Source of the DNA: Tetrapyrgos nigripes
Taxonomy: Eukaryota > Basidiomycota > Agaricomycetes > Agaricales > Campanellaceae
DNA length: 64,000 bases
Reading direction: 5' to 3'
Assembly: GCA_013368315.1 (NCBI GenBank)
Contig: JAACJM010000035.1
Location: 372,001-436,000, forward strand
Shown here piece by piece: positions 46,384-57,346 of the stretch (positions are counted from its first letter, which is position 1; each line of letters starts with the position of its first letter). Under the pieces are notes generated by a model that ran no database searches, had not been told where the DNA came from, and saw nothing but the letters and a program-made list of their open reading frames with translations. Both the position numbers and the translations under genes were made by a program.

Positions 46384-46630
46384 AACAGCATGTTTAGCTG
46401 GACTCAAGCCCTAGACACAGAAGAGCCAAACAAAGCCCAAACAACAGCATAGTTAGCTGGGCTCAAGCCCTAGACATGGAAGAGCCAAACAAAGCCCAAA
46501 AAACAGCATAGTTAGCTGGGCTCAAGCCCTAGATGTGGAAGAGCCAAACAAAGCCCAAATAACAGCATGTTTAGCTGGACTCAAGCCCTAGAGGCAGAGG
46601 AGCCAAACAAAGCCCAAACAACAGCATGCT
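46384..46630 (+). repeat. 59-bp tandem repeat replacing RT/RNase H
   Basis: Four full units of 58-60 bp plus a partial one. Each starts near CAGCAT (46386, 46445, 46503, 46563, 46622) and contains CTCAAGCCCTAGA and GAGCCAAACAAAGCCC. The array sits exactly where RT and RNase H should be. Confidence 0.9.
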
Positions 46631-46657
46631 TAATGGGAAACAGCAGCACCATAAAGT

Positions 46658-47450
46658 ATGAATCCTATAAATAGGACTCATAACCAACAATTACAAAGAG
46701 ACATAGTCAAGATGCACCACAACAGTCTCACTGCAGGACATCCAGGCCAATTCAAAACATATGAATTAGTTAGTCAAGAATTTTGGTGGCCCAGTATGTC
46801 AGTCTTTGTCTGTGATTATGTTGAAGGATGCACTACTTGTCAATTAACAAAGGCACAAAACCATCCATCCCATGTACCCTTAATCCCAAATAAAGTCCCA
46901 GAATGACCTTTTGGTACTATTACCACTGACTTCATCATGGATCTTCCAGAATGTGACAGCTTCAATGCAATCCATGTCACAGTAGACCAATCAACCAAGA
47001 CAGTGGTCATTTCCCCTTGCCAGAAGGATATCAATAGTGACAGTACTATTGACATACTCTTCAATAATACATGGGACAAGATGATATCAGATCAAGGTCC
47101 ACAATTTGCAAACCAGGTCATGAGAGGAATATATGCTAAGTTAGGTATTACTTCAGCTCTCAGTACAGCTTATCATCTGCAAACAGATGGTGAAACAGAA
47201 TGTTTTAACCAAGAACTTGAACAATATCTACAAATTTTCTGCAACTACTGCCAAGACGACTGGGTAAAATACCTTCCATATGCTGAGTTTTGCCACAACA
47301 CTCAAGTCCATTCAGCTACTGGGAAATCACCATTTTAATTACTTCATGGTTACCTCCCTCAACTCTTTCCTTCTGTTAATCTGACATCACACATACTGAA
47401 AGTCGAAGAACATTTAAAGAATTTAGGGGAACTATGAGAAGAGTTAAAAG
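46658..47450 (+). pseudogene. Gypsy integrase
   Basis: One frame with TGG-to-TGA-type stops at 46904 and near 47435 and a TAA at 47336. The zinc-binding part has the His pair HHNSLTAGH and Cys pair CTTCQ. The catalytic core shows TTDFIMDLP (Asp 1), MISDQGPQF (Asp 2) and TDGETECFNQELEQYL (Glu). The order and spacing match Ty3/Gypsy integrases. Confidence 0.88.
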
Positions 47451-48085
47451 CAAGCTTAAAGACTGCTACAGAGTTGATGAAAAGGCAGAATGAAGACCAT
47501 TTGCATGGAGAGTTGAAGATGAAAGTAGGAGATAAACTCTTATTAGATGGAAAGAATCTGAAGACAACAAGACCAAAAGCTAAGTTATCAAATCATTGTC
47601 ATAGTCCCTTTGAAATAACTGAAGTCATTGGAACAGTCAACTACTGCCTAAAACTACCTAATGCCTGGCAGATTCATCTGGTTTTCCATGCTTCATTGTT
47701 GACACCATACAAAGAAACTGAAGCTCATGGCGTAAACTATCCAGGGGAACCTGCAGAACTATTACTGGAAGATATAGAATACAACATTGAAGCAATCCTT
47801 GACTCAAGACCAACTAGGAATCATCAAGGAGTACAATACCTCATGAAATGGTTGGACTATGCTGAATCTGAAAATTCATGGGAACCAGCATCAGGATTAA
47901 CAAAGTTGGAAGATATGATTGAAACCTTTCATGGTGTTGGCGAACACCTGAATGTGTACCATCCACTGAATTTGATACGTGCAGGATCAACAGTTCAATT
48001 GATGGGAATTTGCATGAAGGATATTTGGAAAAGTATGTGTGTGCTCCAGGCAAAAGCACAGCTTAAAGAGGGGGTAATGTCATGA
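47451..48085 (+). pseudogene. Gypsy integrase C terminus with chromodomain
   Basis: Same frame as the integrase. It contains GDKLLLDGKNLKTTRP, then VFHASLLTPYKET, the GPY/F-like C-terminal module. The chromodomain follows: YNIEAILDSRPTRNHQGVQ, YLMKWLDYAESENSWEPAS. Chromodomains guide integration to histone-marked chromatin. The 203-codon stretch is open to the stop at 48083. The LTR begins inside its last codons. Confidence 0.88.
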
Positions 48086-48538
48086 ACTGCTACAGTTCTT
48101 TGCCCTCCTTCTTCCTCTACTTCGTTATTGAACCCATTTCTTCATCACTTGTCTATTGCATTCTCACATTGATGCTTTTCCTTTCATTTATATGATTCTT
48201 CAATTCATATTCCTTTCAAACCTTATAGCACTGACTTTGAACTCTATAATATCTGTCAAACTATGTTTAACCATCACAATTCTATTTCCACCCTTGTACC
48301 TATATCTCACATCATTGTTCTCATCCCTTTACTGTTTTTATGAAACTCTCTCACTTATTCATTGTTCTTTTACATATATACCAACAGACTTTGATAGTTG
48401 GTTCTTTAGTTCATTCACTTTGTCTCCACTCCATACCATTACTACTCATCTTGCTCAATCTATTTCTCTATTCTCATTGATCTTGTCTTTGTGTGACTTG
48501 GGTGGTTTTCATCATTGAGTGTAACAGCAACCTTGACA
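48078..48538 (+). repeat. Gypsy 3' LTR
   Basis: Begins TGTCATGAACTGCTACAGTT and ends CAACCTTGACA, preceded by AAAGAGGGGG (polypurine tract, 48065-48074). It differs from the 5' LTR by many substitutions and indels in its middle. Confidence 0.88.
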
Positions 48539-48935
48539 ATAATTACTTCAATACAAGGCTGTAAACCATAGAAAATTTCACACCTCAACAACCTGACTGA
48601 CTGACCCCCAGAGTGTGCTGGTCTGCAATCCTGGGTCCCCTTTGGTCAGATCTGTAGATGAAGAGATGATAATAGGTCAGTCAAACAAGTATACGAAAGC
48701 CAAATAGACTAGAGAAAAAAGTTGATGCCATACCACATCTCCTCCTCCTCCCAGAGTAGCAGTGGATTATCCTCATCCCTTGTCCTCATCCCTCATCTTC
48801 AAGATTCCTTCTTTTGTCTTCACCTGTCGTTAGGAGTAACCTCTTGTATTTTTCTTGCTTGACATCTAATTTTTTGTATCTGGTATCAAAGTCTTCCCAG
48901 AACAGAAAAGTGAGAGAGGAGAGTAATGGTGGTGA
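48539..48935. other. Non-coding right flank of the Gypsy element
   Basis: No continuation of the Copia leader, which would be expected had the Gypsy element simply inserted into the Copia fragment. No gene seen. Confidence 0.4.
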
Positions 48936-49650
48936 AGGAGTGACACCATGGGCAGCGATAGGTATTTGCAACCCATTTTTGAGCAGGCTTAAATCTCGAA
49001 TTGTTCACACAGTTTTTTCCCAGATAAAATTTGGCTTACTTGCCATTGAAATGATGAAACTTGTGTCATATGTATTTTCTAGATTATGTTACGATCAAAC
49101 ATTATAATTGATTTGTGGGATAAAAACCTCCCAAATAGGATGAGATTTGTGTGGCTTTGTAAAAATGTGCTCAAACAAGTGAAGTATCTGTGCCTGATTT
49201 GGTGAGAAAATACTTGGAATTTTCTGATGCAGATTTGGCTCACATGCCTGCAAAGTACTTGCCACATTTTTTTGCATTGTGAGAGAAACTGTTTACGTAA
49301 CTTTCTGTCACAGTGCAAAAAGTGTGGTGAATACTTTGCAGGCATGTGAGCCAAATCTGTGTCAGAAAATTCTGAGTATTTTCACATCAAATCAGGCACA
49401 GATACTTCACTTGTTTGAACACATTTTTACAAAGCCACACAAATCTCATCCTATTTGGGAGGTTTTTATCCCACAAATCAATTATAATGTTTGATCATAA
49501 CATAATCTAGAAAATACTTATGATACAAGTTTCATCATTTCAACGGCAAGTAAGCCAAATTTTATCTGGGAACAAACTGTGTGAACAACTTGAGATTTAA
49601 GCCTGCTCAAAAATGGGTTGCAATACTCATCACTGCCTGCAGTGTGAAAT
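48936..49650. repeat. Long near-perfect palindrome, arms about 350 bp
   Basis: Left arm about 48936-49285 and right arm about 49304-49650 are reverse complements with few mismatches and a short centre near 49295. Proof lies in the matching open frames on opposite strands: minus 49277-49095 and plus 49312-49494 both end in FEHIFTKPHKSHPIWEVFIP. Transcription across it would give a long hairpin RNA. It may be a foldback element. Confidence 0.92.
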
Positions 49651-50674
49651 GACAAAAACACTGATGCCTGTCAGTCACATGTCTAATCAGATAGATCTGA
49701 AGCAGTACTTTGGACAAATTTTGACATCAGACACTGAGAAAATAAGTTTGAGACTTGCTTGAGCCTTTCGAAATTAAGAAACAGTCGTTTATAGTGAAGT
49801 GCAGAAGGCAGTGCACCATTTGTGCACTATGCAAGCATCCAATGGAAGAGGGACAATCAATGATAAATGCCTGGGAATGCATTGGGGAATGAGACAACAT
49901 AGCCACAAGCAGAAAGCAAGTGTAAAGAACTTACTTAGCCTCATTCTTTGGCCTCATAGCCTCATTTGTACCTCATCAGCCTGTATGGTCTTCATTGCGA
50001 CTTGAGAGTATGATAACAGCTGTTCACAGCGGCACTAGTCTATAGGACATGACACCAAATGCTTATGCTAAGAGAACCCTGATAGCTTTTGTACACTTTG
50101 GCTGTACCTATTAGATAGATAGATAGATAGAAATACACGGTGTGGTCCTCTACAAAAATGCCAGGTGTAGATGTGCTATAGCTTGCCATGGCCAACATCT
50201 ACTCTAATACCTAATCAATGACATCAAGCATGTCATCCTTTGTGACAGTAGTCCTGCTTGGTCCCAGCCCAAGTAATACACTCCTCCTCCTCCTCCTCCT
50301 CCACAGATTTGCCACCCTTGGGCAATAGTCTCGTTGAACTAGTCTGATGACACACAGGTAGATGTGTGTATGTATCAGTTCTGCGGGGAAGGAGCCAGAA
50401 TGAGCACTCTTGGCAACTGAGAGGCTCAGATCCATTCTCAACAAAAAAGAAGGGGACTCATATTTGCCACTGTACACAGTGGCCCACTGGCATAGTTTGG
50501 AAAAGTTTGGAATATCTGAATACTCGGACTCCTACAGTGGGCCTTATAGTCTGAGATATTATGATTACTTTAGAGTAGATGCAAACCAGTATACCTAAAT
50601 CTGTGGGGACCTAGCTCATATTTGCAGGTAGTGATGTAAGTTAATATATAGGTTTATGTACTGTACAAACCATG
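49651..50674. other. Non-coding spacer with microsatellites
   Basis: A TAGA run lies at 50109-50132 and a CTC run at 50281-50301. No gene supported. Confidence 0.5.
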
Positions 50675-50676
50675 TA

Positions 50677-53293
50677 CAGTTGAACATCTCACATTGCATC
50701 ACCCCTAAATGCATAAATCTGACTTTGCATAGGATTTGGGCGAAACCAACTTGGTTACACGCCAAATGAGCAGGAATATTGCATAATGCATAATGCATAA
50801 GGATTTTCAGTCAAATATGCATTGTCAGATACATGACCCTTAAGTAGCCCTGAAATATTTTGTAGTTTTAGCGTGGTCTTGGTAGTTTCAGTCTGGTCTT
50901 AGCATGCTTTGGAGCTCTTTTTCCTCATGACACACATAGTTTCCCTCACGACCGAATGCACTAACTTTGATAACCATACTCAATGTAGTCAGGTAAAATT
51001 TATCTTAAGTTTTGAGCTTCAACTTTCAAGGCGACCTCTTAGACCACTGTTGCTAGCACCTCAATGCCCAAAGAACAGAAGAAACGCGTTCCCCGTCCCT
51101 GTCCTAATCCCACTGTCTACCAAAATCGACATTCTCGTCAGCCGAAGAAGGAAACACCTCAAACAACTGCAAAATCTATTGCTACTCCTTCTAAGGAGCA
51201 TCTCACTCTTTATGACAAAATCCAGGTGCTTGATTATATCGACAAGCACCGTGGTGCTAGGCAAGATGCTGTCAGTCTTTATTTTGCCAATCGAACACAG
51301 GATGAAGGCGGCGCTCTCATCTTATCCCAATCGACTGTTAGCCGCATACGCAAGAACAGGAATGAGCTTCGTGCTCGTGCCGCTACGAATCCCACTGCAC
51401 TCTCAGCAAAGAAGGAGCGAGCAGTCCAAAGGCCAGATGTCGAGCGCTGTTTATATCTGTGGGTTAGGCACATAGAGGACGAGAAGTGTGAGACTGTTTC
51501 GGGTCCTATGCTTCAGGAGAAGAGGGCAGAATTTGAGGAGGGATTGGGTGTGCCTCAGGAGGAGAGGCTGTCAGGTCAGGGCTGGATCGGCTCTTTTTGC
51601 AAGGCTTACAACATCCGCCAGATTAGAAGACATGGTGAGTCCACCTCCGTTGATCCTGCAGTGGCGGAAGCAGAACAAGCACGCTGCTCTGCCATGAATG
51701 AGGATTATCCTCCCGAACACCACTTCAACGGTGACAAGTCGAGTTTCTTTTGGACTGCTCCACCTGATCGAGGCCTCGCCACTCGGGAGATGCATGGGAA
51801 GAAGAAGGACAAAAAGCGAATCACACTCTTGTTTGCATGCAATGAGACTGCAAGTGATATGCTTCCGCTTTTCTACATTGGGACTGCAGTCAAACCTCGT
51901 TGTTTTGGACGAGTTGGGCCCAATGAGCGTGGCTTTTACTATCGTAACAACAAGACAGCATGGATGACTTCGGAGCTGTATGAGGAATGGATAAAGCAGT
52001 TGGATTTGGAGATGATACGACAGAACAGAAAGATTATTTTCTGGCACGACAATTTCAAGGGCCACGAAATATCCTATGTCCCTCGCAACATCAAGCTTGC
52101 TTTCTTTCTCCCTAACCTGACTTCATGGGTGCAGCCAATGGATCAAGGCATCATCTGTGCCTTTAAGGCCCACTTTCGGCGTTTGTTTTGTCTGAGGGCT
52201 ATTGAGCGGGACAATGCAGATGAACAAAATATTTATGCAATCAACATGTTGGAGGCTATGACGATGGCAAAGAAAGCATGGGGGTATGTGACTGCAGATA
52301 CAGTGAGAAACTGCTGGAGGAAGTCAGGGATCACTCGGGTTCAGGCGGGAGAGGGTGCAAGGTTCGTTGTTGTCATTCCAAAAGAAACTCTTAACATCTG
52401 ACACTGCTATCTCTAGGCAAACGACTATAGAAGCTAACGAAAATGCCACTCTTGCCACCTGTAACAAGGAGCTACAAGCTTGGGGCATCATGCGCGCATT
52501 CCTCCTTACGTCGATGACCCACCCGGATGCGGAAAAACAACTATTGGATGTTTTCAAGGACACATATGACGAAACAAGGTGGCTACCAACCCTCAACGAG
52601 ATCACTGAAACAGAACCTGACTCAGACTTGACTCCACTTCTCGAGAAAATTGAAACACACCTGAAAAATCATTCCACTGTTCGTCATACCGCTCCAGCTT
52701 CCTCAACTGCCCCAGTATCCTCAGACCTCACTGCCACAGAGAAGGAGCTCTTGGAACATGTCCAGGAGCTCAGAGCGCGGAACTGTATCCATGGAAGAAT
52801 GTTGACTATGGAAGAAATGCTTAACCCTGTAGAGGAGAACGAGATTGGAGAGTCTGAGTACAGATTTGGAGAGAAGGCAGTGGAGAAGATCATTGAGAAG
52901 GTGACTTACGAGGAAAAGGTGAAAAGAGGAGAGATAATTGAAGTGGATGACGACGACGAAGATGAGGAGACACTGCCAGATGTCAGTCTCAAGGATCTCA
53001 TCTCAGGCTTGCAGATGCTTGAGTTACAGTGTAAAACAGGCCACATAGATGACCCTCAAGTTGCTGAAGAAGCTATGGAGTTGGAGAGGGCATTGCTCAG
53101 GTTTCGTGGTAGTGTAACGAAGCTGCGCCGGTCAAAGACGCAGCAGACAAGTATTTTACATTACGTCCAAAAGTAGTTAAATTAATGTCACATGACTTAT
53201 GGTCCGAAAATGTCCGGATCTGGCTCTGCATAAATCTCACTTTGCATAAAAATTTGGCGAAATGGATCCTATGCAATGTGAGATGTTCAACTG
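50677..53293 (+). mobile_element. Complete pogo/Tigger-like DNA transposon
   Basis: Inverted ends of 23 bp, identical by eye (CAGTTGAACATCTCACATTG...), at 50677 and 53293, each followed outside by TA (50675-50676, 53294-53295). Subterminal TGCATAAATCT-like motifs repeat near both ends. The 2617-bp element holds one two-exon transposase gene and its frames are open. This is the freshest-looking transposon in the window. Confidence 0.93.
51064..53176 (+). CDS. Pogo/Tigger-like DDE transposase with CENP-B-type DNA-binding domains
   Basis: Join of 51064-52361 and 52417-53176. The 55-nt GT-AG intron keeps phase and yields 685 residues. Unspliced, the first ORF ends at residue 445. Domains in order: basic N terminus (1-40); an HTH of psq/CENP-B type (about 45-105: YDKIQVLDYIDKH to ILSQSTVSRIRKNR); an HTH_Tnp_Tc5/CENPB-like domain (about 120-195: GQGWIGSFCKAYNI); a DDE_1 core with Asp224 (FNGDKSSFFW), Asp329 (FWHDNFKGH) and Asp360 (WVQPMDQGII). 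Asp329 and Asp360 are 30 residues apart, as in pogo-type DDD enzymes. The C-terminal tail is acidic (EVDDDDEDEE) and ends KTQQTSILHYVQK, a PCNA-binding (PIP) box-like motif. The ATG follows the TIR by about 390 bases. Confidence 0.92.
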
Positions 53294-53295
53294 TA

Positions 53296-55300
53296 TATGA
53301 CCTCAGAATACTTGTATACCTGCTGTAAAGAAAGTGTAAAAATCTTGAAAACAGAGGGATAAGCACAGCCACATTTAAATTTCTTACTGTTTGTCTGCTA
53401 TATTCATACAGATTCCTTACCTAAAACCATAGCAAGTCTCAATAAGATACTTCTCCAGCTTCATGAGCATAAAGTGAGGATGGCTTCAGAAATTTCTGTA
53501 AGTTTTCTCATGCATCTCACACAGTTCATGATCGTCTATGACGAATATCTATGGATATTTTGTTACTCACTGGGTACTAACATTCATTCTCAACTGGGGT
53601 AAGGGGCCATTGCTTTGCATGGCAAGTTATGAGGCCCCTTACATCGAGGCTGATGATTGAACAAAGACACCACAGTTGTTTCTCTAAATTATAGACATAG
53701 ATCTGATTATTTGCAGTATACTCTGTACAAAAATTTGAGAGGATGAAGAGAGTTAGGCAGAGTCAGATGGAGGAAGTTCAAAAATGAGAAGCCGATTCAA
53801 GGTTATTACACTAGAAAAAAGAATAGTGTATCACGCAGAGCCATAAATGGTACTCTGTGGTATGGCACAAAGAGAAATAATGCATTGAAGTTAGAAGACT
53901 TTCAACTCGGACATTGTGTACACTAAGGACAAAAGTACAGAGATCAAGACCAAATCTAGACTAAGCATGAAAAAAGGAAGAAATGGTGCTAACATTCCTC
54001 AATGCCAAAGAGACAAAGTAACAAATAGGGATCTGCCAGCCTTACCCATAACCAATGTATGTGACACCTTTATGAAAGATGAGAACAGATTTGATAGAGA
54101 CAATAGAGACAGTGACCTGAGATGTCAATGACCCAGGAGACATTAAAAAGGAGAGTAAAGGTAAGTCAGGTTACAGTGCATTTCCAAAACACGATCCCTT
54201 GATCCAAATGTCTGTCCTTGGTCTATAGCTGCTCCATGACTCATACCAGTACCATATTGAAAACATCTTGGACTCAAGACGGTACAGTCAGACCCATAAA
54301 ACTGTACCTGCAACACATACATGTATGGGACAGTTGAGGGTGCTAACCCTGTTGCCAGTACAAACAAGTGTGCAGTGGGTATGGTTTCATGTAGGTCTTG
54401 AACTAGCTAAGAATAACCAAGTGCACGTCAGCACCAGATTCATATGCACAAGCAGCATATCATAACAACAACAACAGAGACGACAAAAAGAGACATCAAT
54501 TGGTCTACACCAAAACAGCTGCTAGCATTGCTGAGTGCAGAACAGTGGATGACATATGTATGCTGTGGTAACTACATAGGCACCATAGAAATTAATCAAG
54601 AAAGCTGGTGTTAAATTGGTAATGTTCACAGCATGCACATATATGCACAGCAAAGTGAAGAAAAGAAGACTGAAAGATGAAAATAGACTCACATATAAGT
54701 ATTTTCCATGCAAGCAAAGTTGTCACCCTTCTCAGAGTGAATGCTGGAGAGGTATTCAGTCAGGACAGCACAAAAGAGGTGAGATAACCAGCAGTGGATC
54801 CAAATATCTAAGACTGAAGTTAGGCTGCTCAGAGACAGGGAAGATGACAAAATCATGCATGAGGAGAATGAAATTGATGAAGACCCAGCTTTCACACCCA
54901 CGTTGATTGTCTGCTTCTCACATTCTCACTGGTAATGAAGTCCTCTAAAGGAGAGTAGCATAAGACACTGGAAGAAGCCCAATGGACAATCAAGGACTCA
55001 CCTTTTAGCAATATGCAACCACATCTTGTGCCAAAGTACTACTTACATACTAGATGTCTTCGAGGCACTGTTGATGGGTCAGCATGGCCTAGATAAATGT
55101 GCAATCATGAGGGTTTGATGAGAGTGGATGTGCAGAGTCACAGATGATACCTCTTGGTTGGATTCCTTGTACGGTTTCAGTGCAGGGTGACGGTTGAGAG
55201 AAGGAAAGGATGGTGGTAGCAAGATGAGTCGACACACTGGCATGACATTGTGGTTGTCATCAATGGCTCTTAGAACCTGGTCCAGACCAAGTCTAGACAT
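53296..55300. other. Non-coding, scattered repeat fragments
   Basis: A reverse copy of the GGCCTCG...GCCATGC hairpin motif lies at 53592-53641, here within the near-palindrome TAAGGGGCC...GGCCCCTTA. No gene or complete element was recognised in the remainder. Confidence 0.4.
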
Positions 55301-55440
55301 TTCAGTTGTCAGGAAGGTAGAGACCAGCTTAATTTGAGTGGCAACAAAAAGGGGTGGGAGTTTGAACCCATGGGAAAGACCTGGGAGGTCACTACAACAT
55401 AAATTAACTCAGCCTAAAGGCCTTGTAACCACTAAGCATT
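55301..55440 (+). repeat. SINE-like dispersed repeat, copy 1
   Basis: AATTTGAGTGGCAACAAAAA and GGGGTGGGAGTTTGAACCC resemble pol III A and B boxes about 25 bases apart. It continues to GCCTAAAGGCCTTGTAA. Copy 2 is at 57640-57765. Confidence 0.45.
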
Positions 55441-56041
55441 TGTGCTGAGTCATCCACAAGGAAAGATATATGGAGTGGATAGCAAGAAGAGCTGTAAGTC
55501 CTGCAGTGAATTTGGATGGCCAAGGTTCGATTTTCATGTCATGTGATTGAACGCAGATTCTTAGCAAAGGGCAATCTACAGACTCAGCAGGCTGATTAGC
55601 TGGTCCATTTGTAGCCATCGACTCATCGACTTGTATACACACAACATTGACCCACATGTCCCTCATACATACATTATACATTCTTATAAGAGATGAAGGG
55701 GAGGAACAAGGTCATTACTTAACTGAAGATGAGCACCATTTGTAGGAATTACAATTAAGTAATTCATAGTAGAATTATAGACCACAGAATGGAGTTGATA
55801 GAATGTATTGTGCTTGCAGCTTTGAATGAGTTACTTGCTGCAATTGCATGATGTTGTATCTACTTTTTACAAGCTTTTATACTATGTACTACTGTGGCTG
55901 AGCAAATCTGTAAATAGAGCAAAGTGGTGCTAAGCAGATACTACAATGTAATGTCTGAGATCAGTCTGGAGTAATGATATAAGTAGCTATGTAAGTATGG
56001 AGTAAAGTGGAAAGTGAGTGGTGCATATGTGGCTAATTATA

Positions 56042-57321
56042 CCCAGTCAAAATCAACATTGGGGGATTATGGGAGAAATGGGTGAATATGGGCGGATATG
56101 GGCAGATATGGGAAAATCCATTTTTTGACACACCCAATCTGGGACATTTGTGCTTCAACGTTTGACTTAAGGGACTCCCAGACGTCAATGTCATCAAGTC
56201 AATTCAAAGTCCGACTCAGTGAGTTTCTTCGTCAATGGCAGGCTGACAGACCGATATCCCCGACGTCATTGTTGCCCCAACGTTAAATGACACATCCCCA
56301 AACTTTTTTGCTTGAAGACGACTTGAAGATGACTCTCTCCCCAACCACTATCATCCCTCTCCCTTGCTCGCTACCCTCCCCTCTCCTACTCAATACCCCC
56401 TCCATCTCAGTGCACATACAGGACAAGGCAGACGTGTCAGGGCAGCATGGCACGAAAACACTTGGAACAAGTAAGGCTATTCTGGCCCATCTAGTTGGGC
56501 GTTTTGAGACGAGAAGAGGGAAGAACTCCAGGTACGTAACTCTTTCCTTTGAGGTTGCCTCGTTTATGATATCCCTCTGTCCTCATCCTCTCATTTTTTT
56601 GTTGCCTTTAACCATCCTTCAACCTCACTTAAGGCTCAAATACAGCTTGCAATGACCATGCCAAGACAGATTCTCCAGCCTCATCCTATTACAGTAAGCA
56701 GTGTATATGGTCCTCAGTACTTTTTGTCTAATCACTCAATGCTTTTGTAGCTGTAGGCGGGATACACAACACAGGGGACTTTCACGATGTCATTGCTGTA
56801 AGTTGTTCTTCTAGTCTTTCGTCCATATGTGCTGACTGTCTTCATTTCAGAAAAAACACGAAGCTGGACAAACAATAGTATGTGTCTTCATTACATTTTA
56901 TTAACTTTATTGTTTGCTGACTATAGGTATGGTACAGGCATATTACAACAATGCGAGGAGACAGATGTGAGGATATGGGGCAAGATGGGCCCAGATGGGA
57001 TGGGATGGAGGTGGTAGGAGTGGTAGGAGGCAGCTGCAACTGTGCAGGTGGAATGGGGTCAAGCGGCTCAAGATGTGATGAGATGGCTGGACATGGGTGG
57101 AGATGGGAATGGAAGGAATTGCAAACATCAACGCCTGTAGACTACCAAACGATATGGTACTGTACTAATCCATGGAATTTGCCATATTTTCCCATAAATT
57201 CCCATCGCTGTCATGGGAAACAACACAATCCTGGCGGAGTCATGGGAGACCCAAGGGACACCCAGATTTCCCATCTCCTCCCATCTCCTCCCATAATCCC
57301 CCTGCATCAATTTTCACTGGG
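56042..57321 (+). mobile_element. 1280-bp TIR element with 7-bp target duplication
   Basis: Imperfect inverted ends of about 40 bp: CCCAGTCAAAAT...GGGGGATTATGGGAG at the left and CCCAGTGAAAAT...GGGGGATTATGGGAG (reverse) at the right. AATTATA flanks both sides (56035-56041, 57322-57328). The interior holds a chain of exon-like pieces with canonical introns. Its superfamily is unclear; hAT elements make 8-bp duplications, so 7 bp fits poorly. No transposase motif recognised. Confidence 0.85.
56330..56945 (+). CDS. Micro-exon gene-like chain inside the TIR element
   Basis: Exon-like pieces are separated by good introns: GTACGTAAC (56531) to CTTAAG; GTAAGCAGT (about 56694) to TTTGTAG; GTAAGTTG (about 56797) to TTTCAG; GTATGTGTC (about 56878) to CTATAG. 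The pieces between are only 27-60 nt long and would encode HTGDFHDVIA and KKHEAGQTI-like peptides. The upstream piece reads QDKADVSGQHGTKTLGTSKA. No family recognised. Either a transposase gene with tiny exons or a captured host gene fragment. Confidence 0.35.
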
Positions 57322-57346
57322 AATTATATAGAATTCCAACACCATT

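Larger units (their letters stand above)
42562..48538 (+). mobile_element. Ty3/Gypsy chromovirus element lacking RT and RNase H
   Basis: LTRs at 42562-43825 (with an insertion) and 48078-48538 enclose gag, a CCHC knuckle, a protease start, a 59-bp tandem repeat, integrase and a chromodomain. Nothing resembling RT or RNase H lies between protease and integrase, where at least 1.5 kb should be. The outer flanks (TGTCC and ATAAT) do not form a target duplication and the LTRs are noticeably diverged, so the two ends may come from different insertions or a rearrangement. Stops include TGG-to-TGA changes. The element is dead. Confidence 0.85.
55741..57341 (-). mobile_element. Copia-family solo LTR carrying a nested TIR element
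   Basis: The inverted LTR starts at 57341 (TGTTGGAATTC on the minus strand) and ends at 55741 (CCTACA). It is flanked by the perfect duplication CCATT at 55736-55740 and 57342-57346. Without the nested element it is about 314 bp and aligns with 294-630 at moderate identity (shared CATTACATTGTAGTATC and GCCACAGTAG blocks). It is an older family member. Confidence 0.9.

Noticed and set aside
49079..49494. Two similar small proteins on opposite strands
   Set aside because: They are the two arms of the palindrome, not a gene pair.
50281..50301. CTC repeat as a possible regulatory site
   Set aside because: Plain trinucleotide microsatellite with no gene nearby.
56829..57331. Frames rich in Trp/Gly/Asp or Pro/Ser/His
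   Set aside because: Generated by the TGGGA/TCCCA-rich terminal part of the TIR element.
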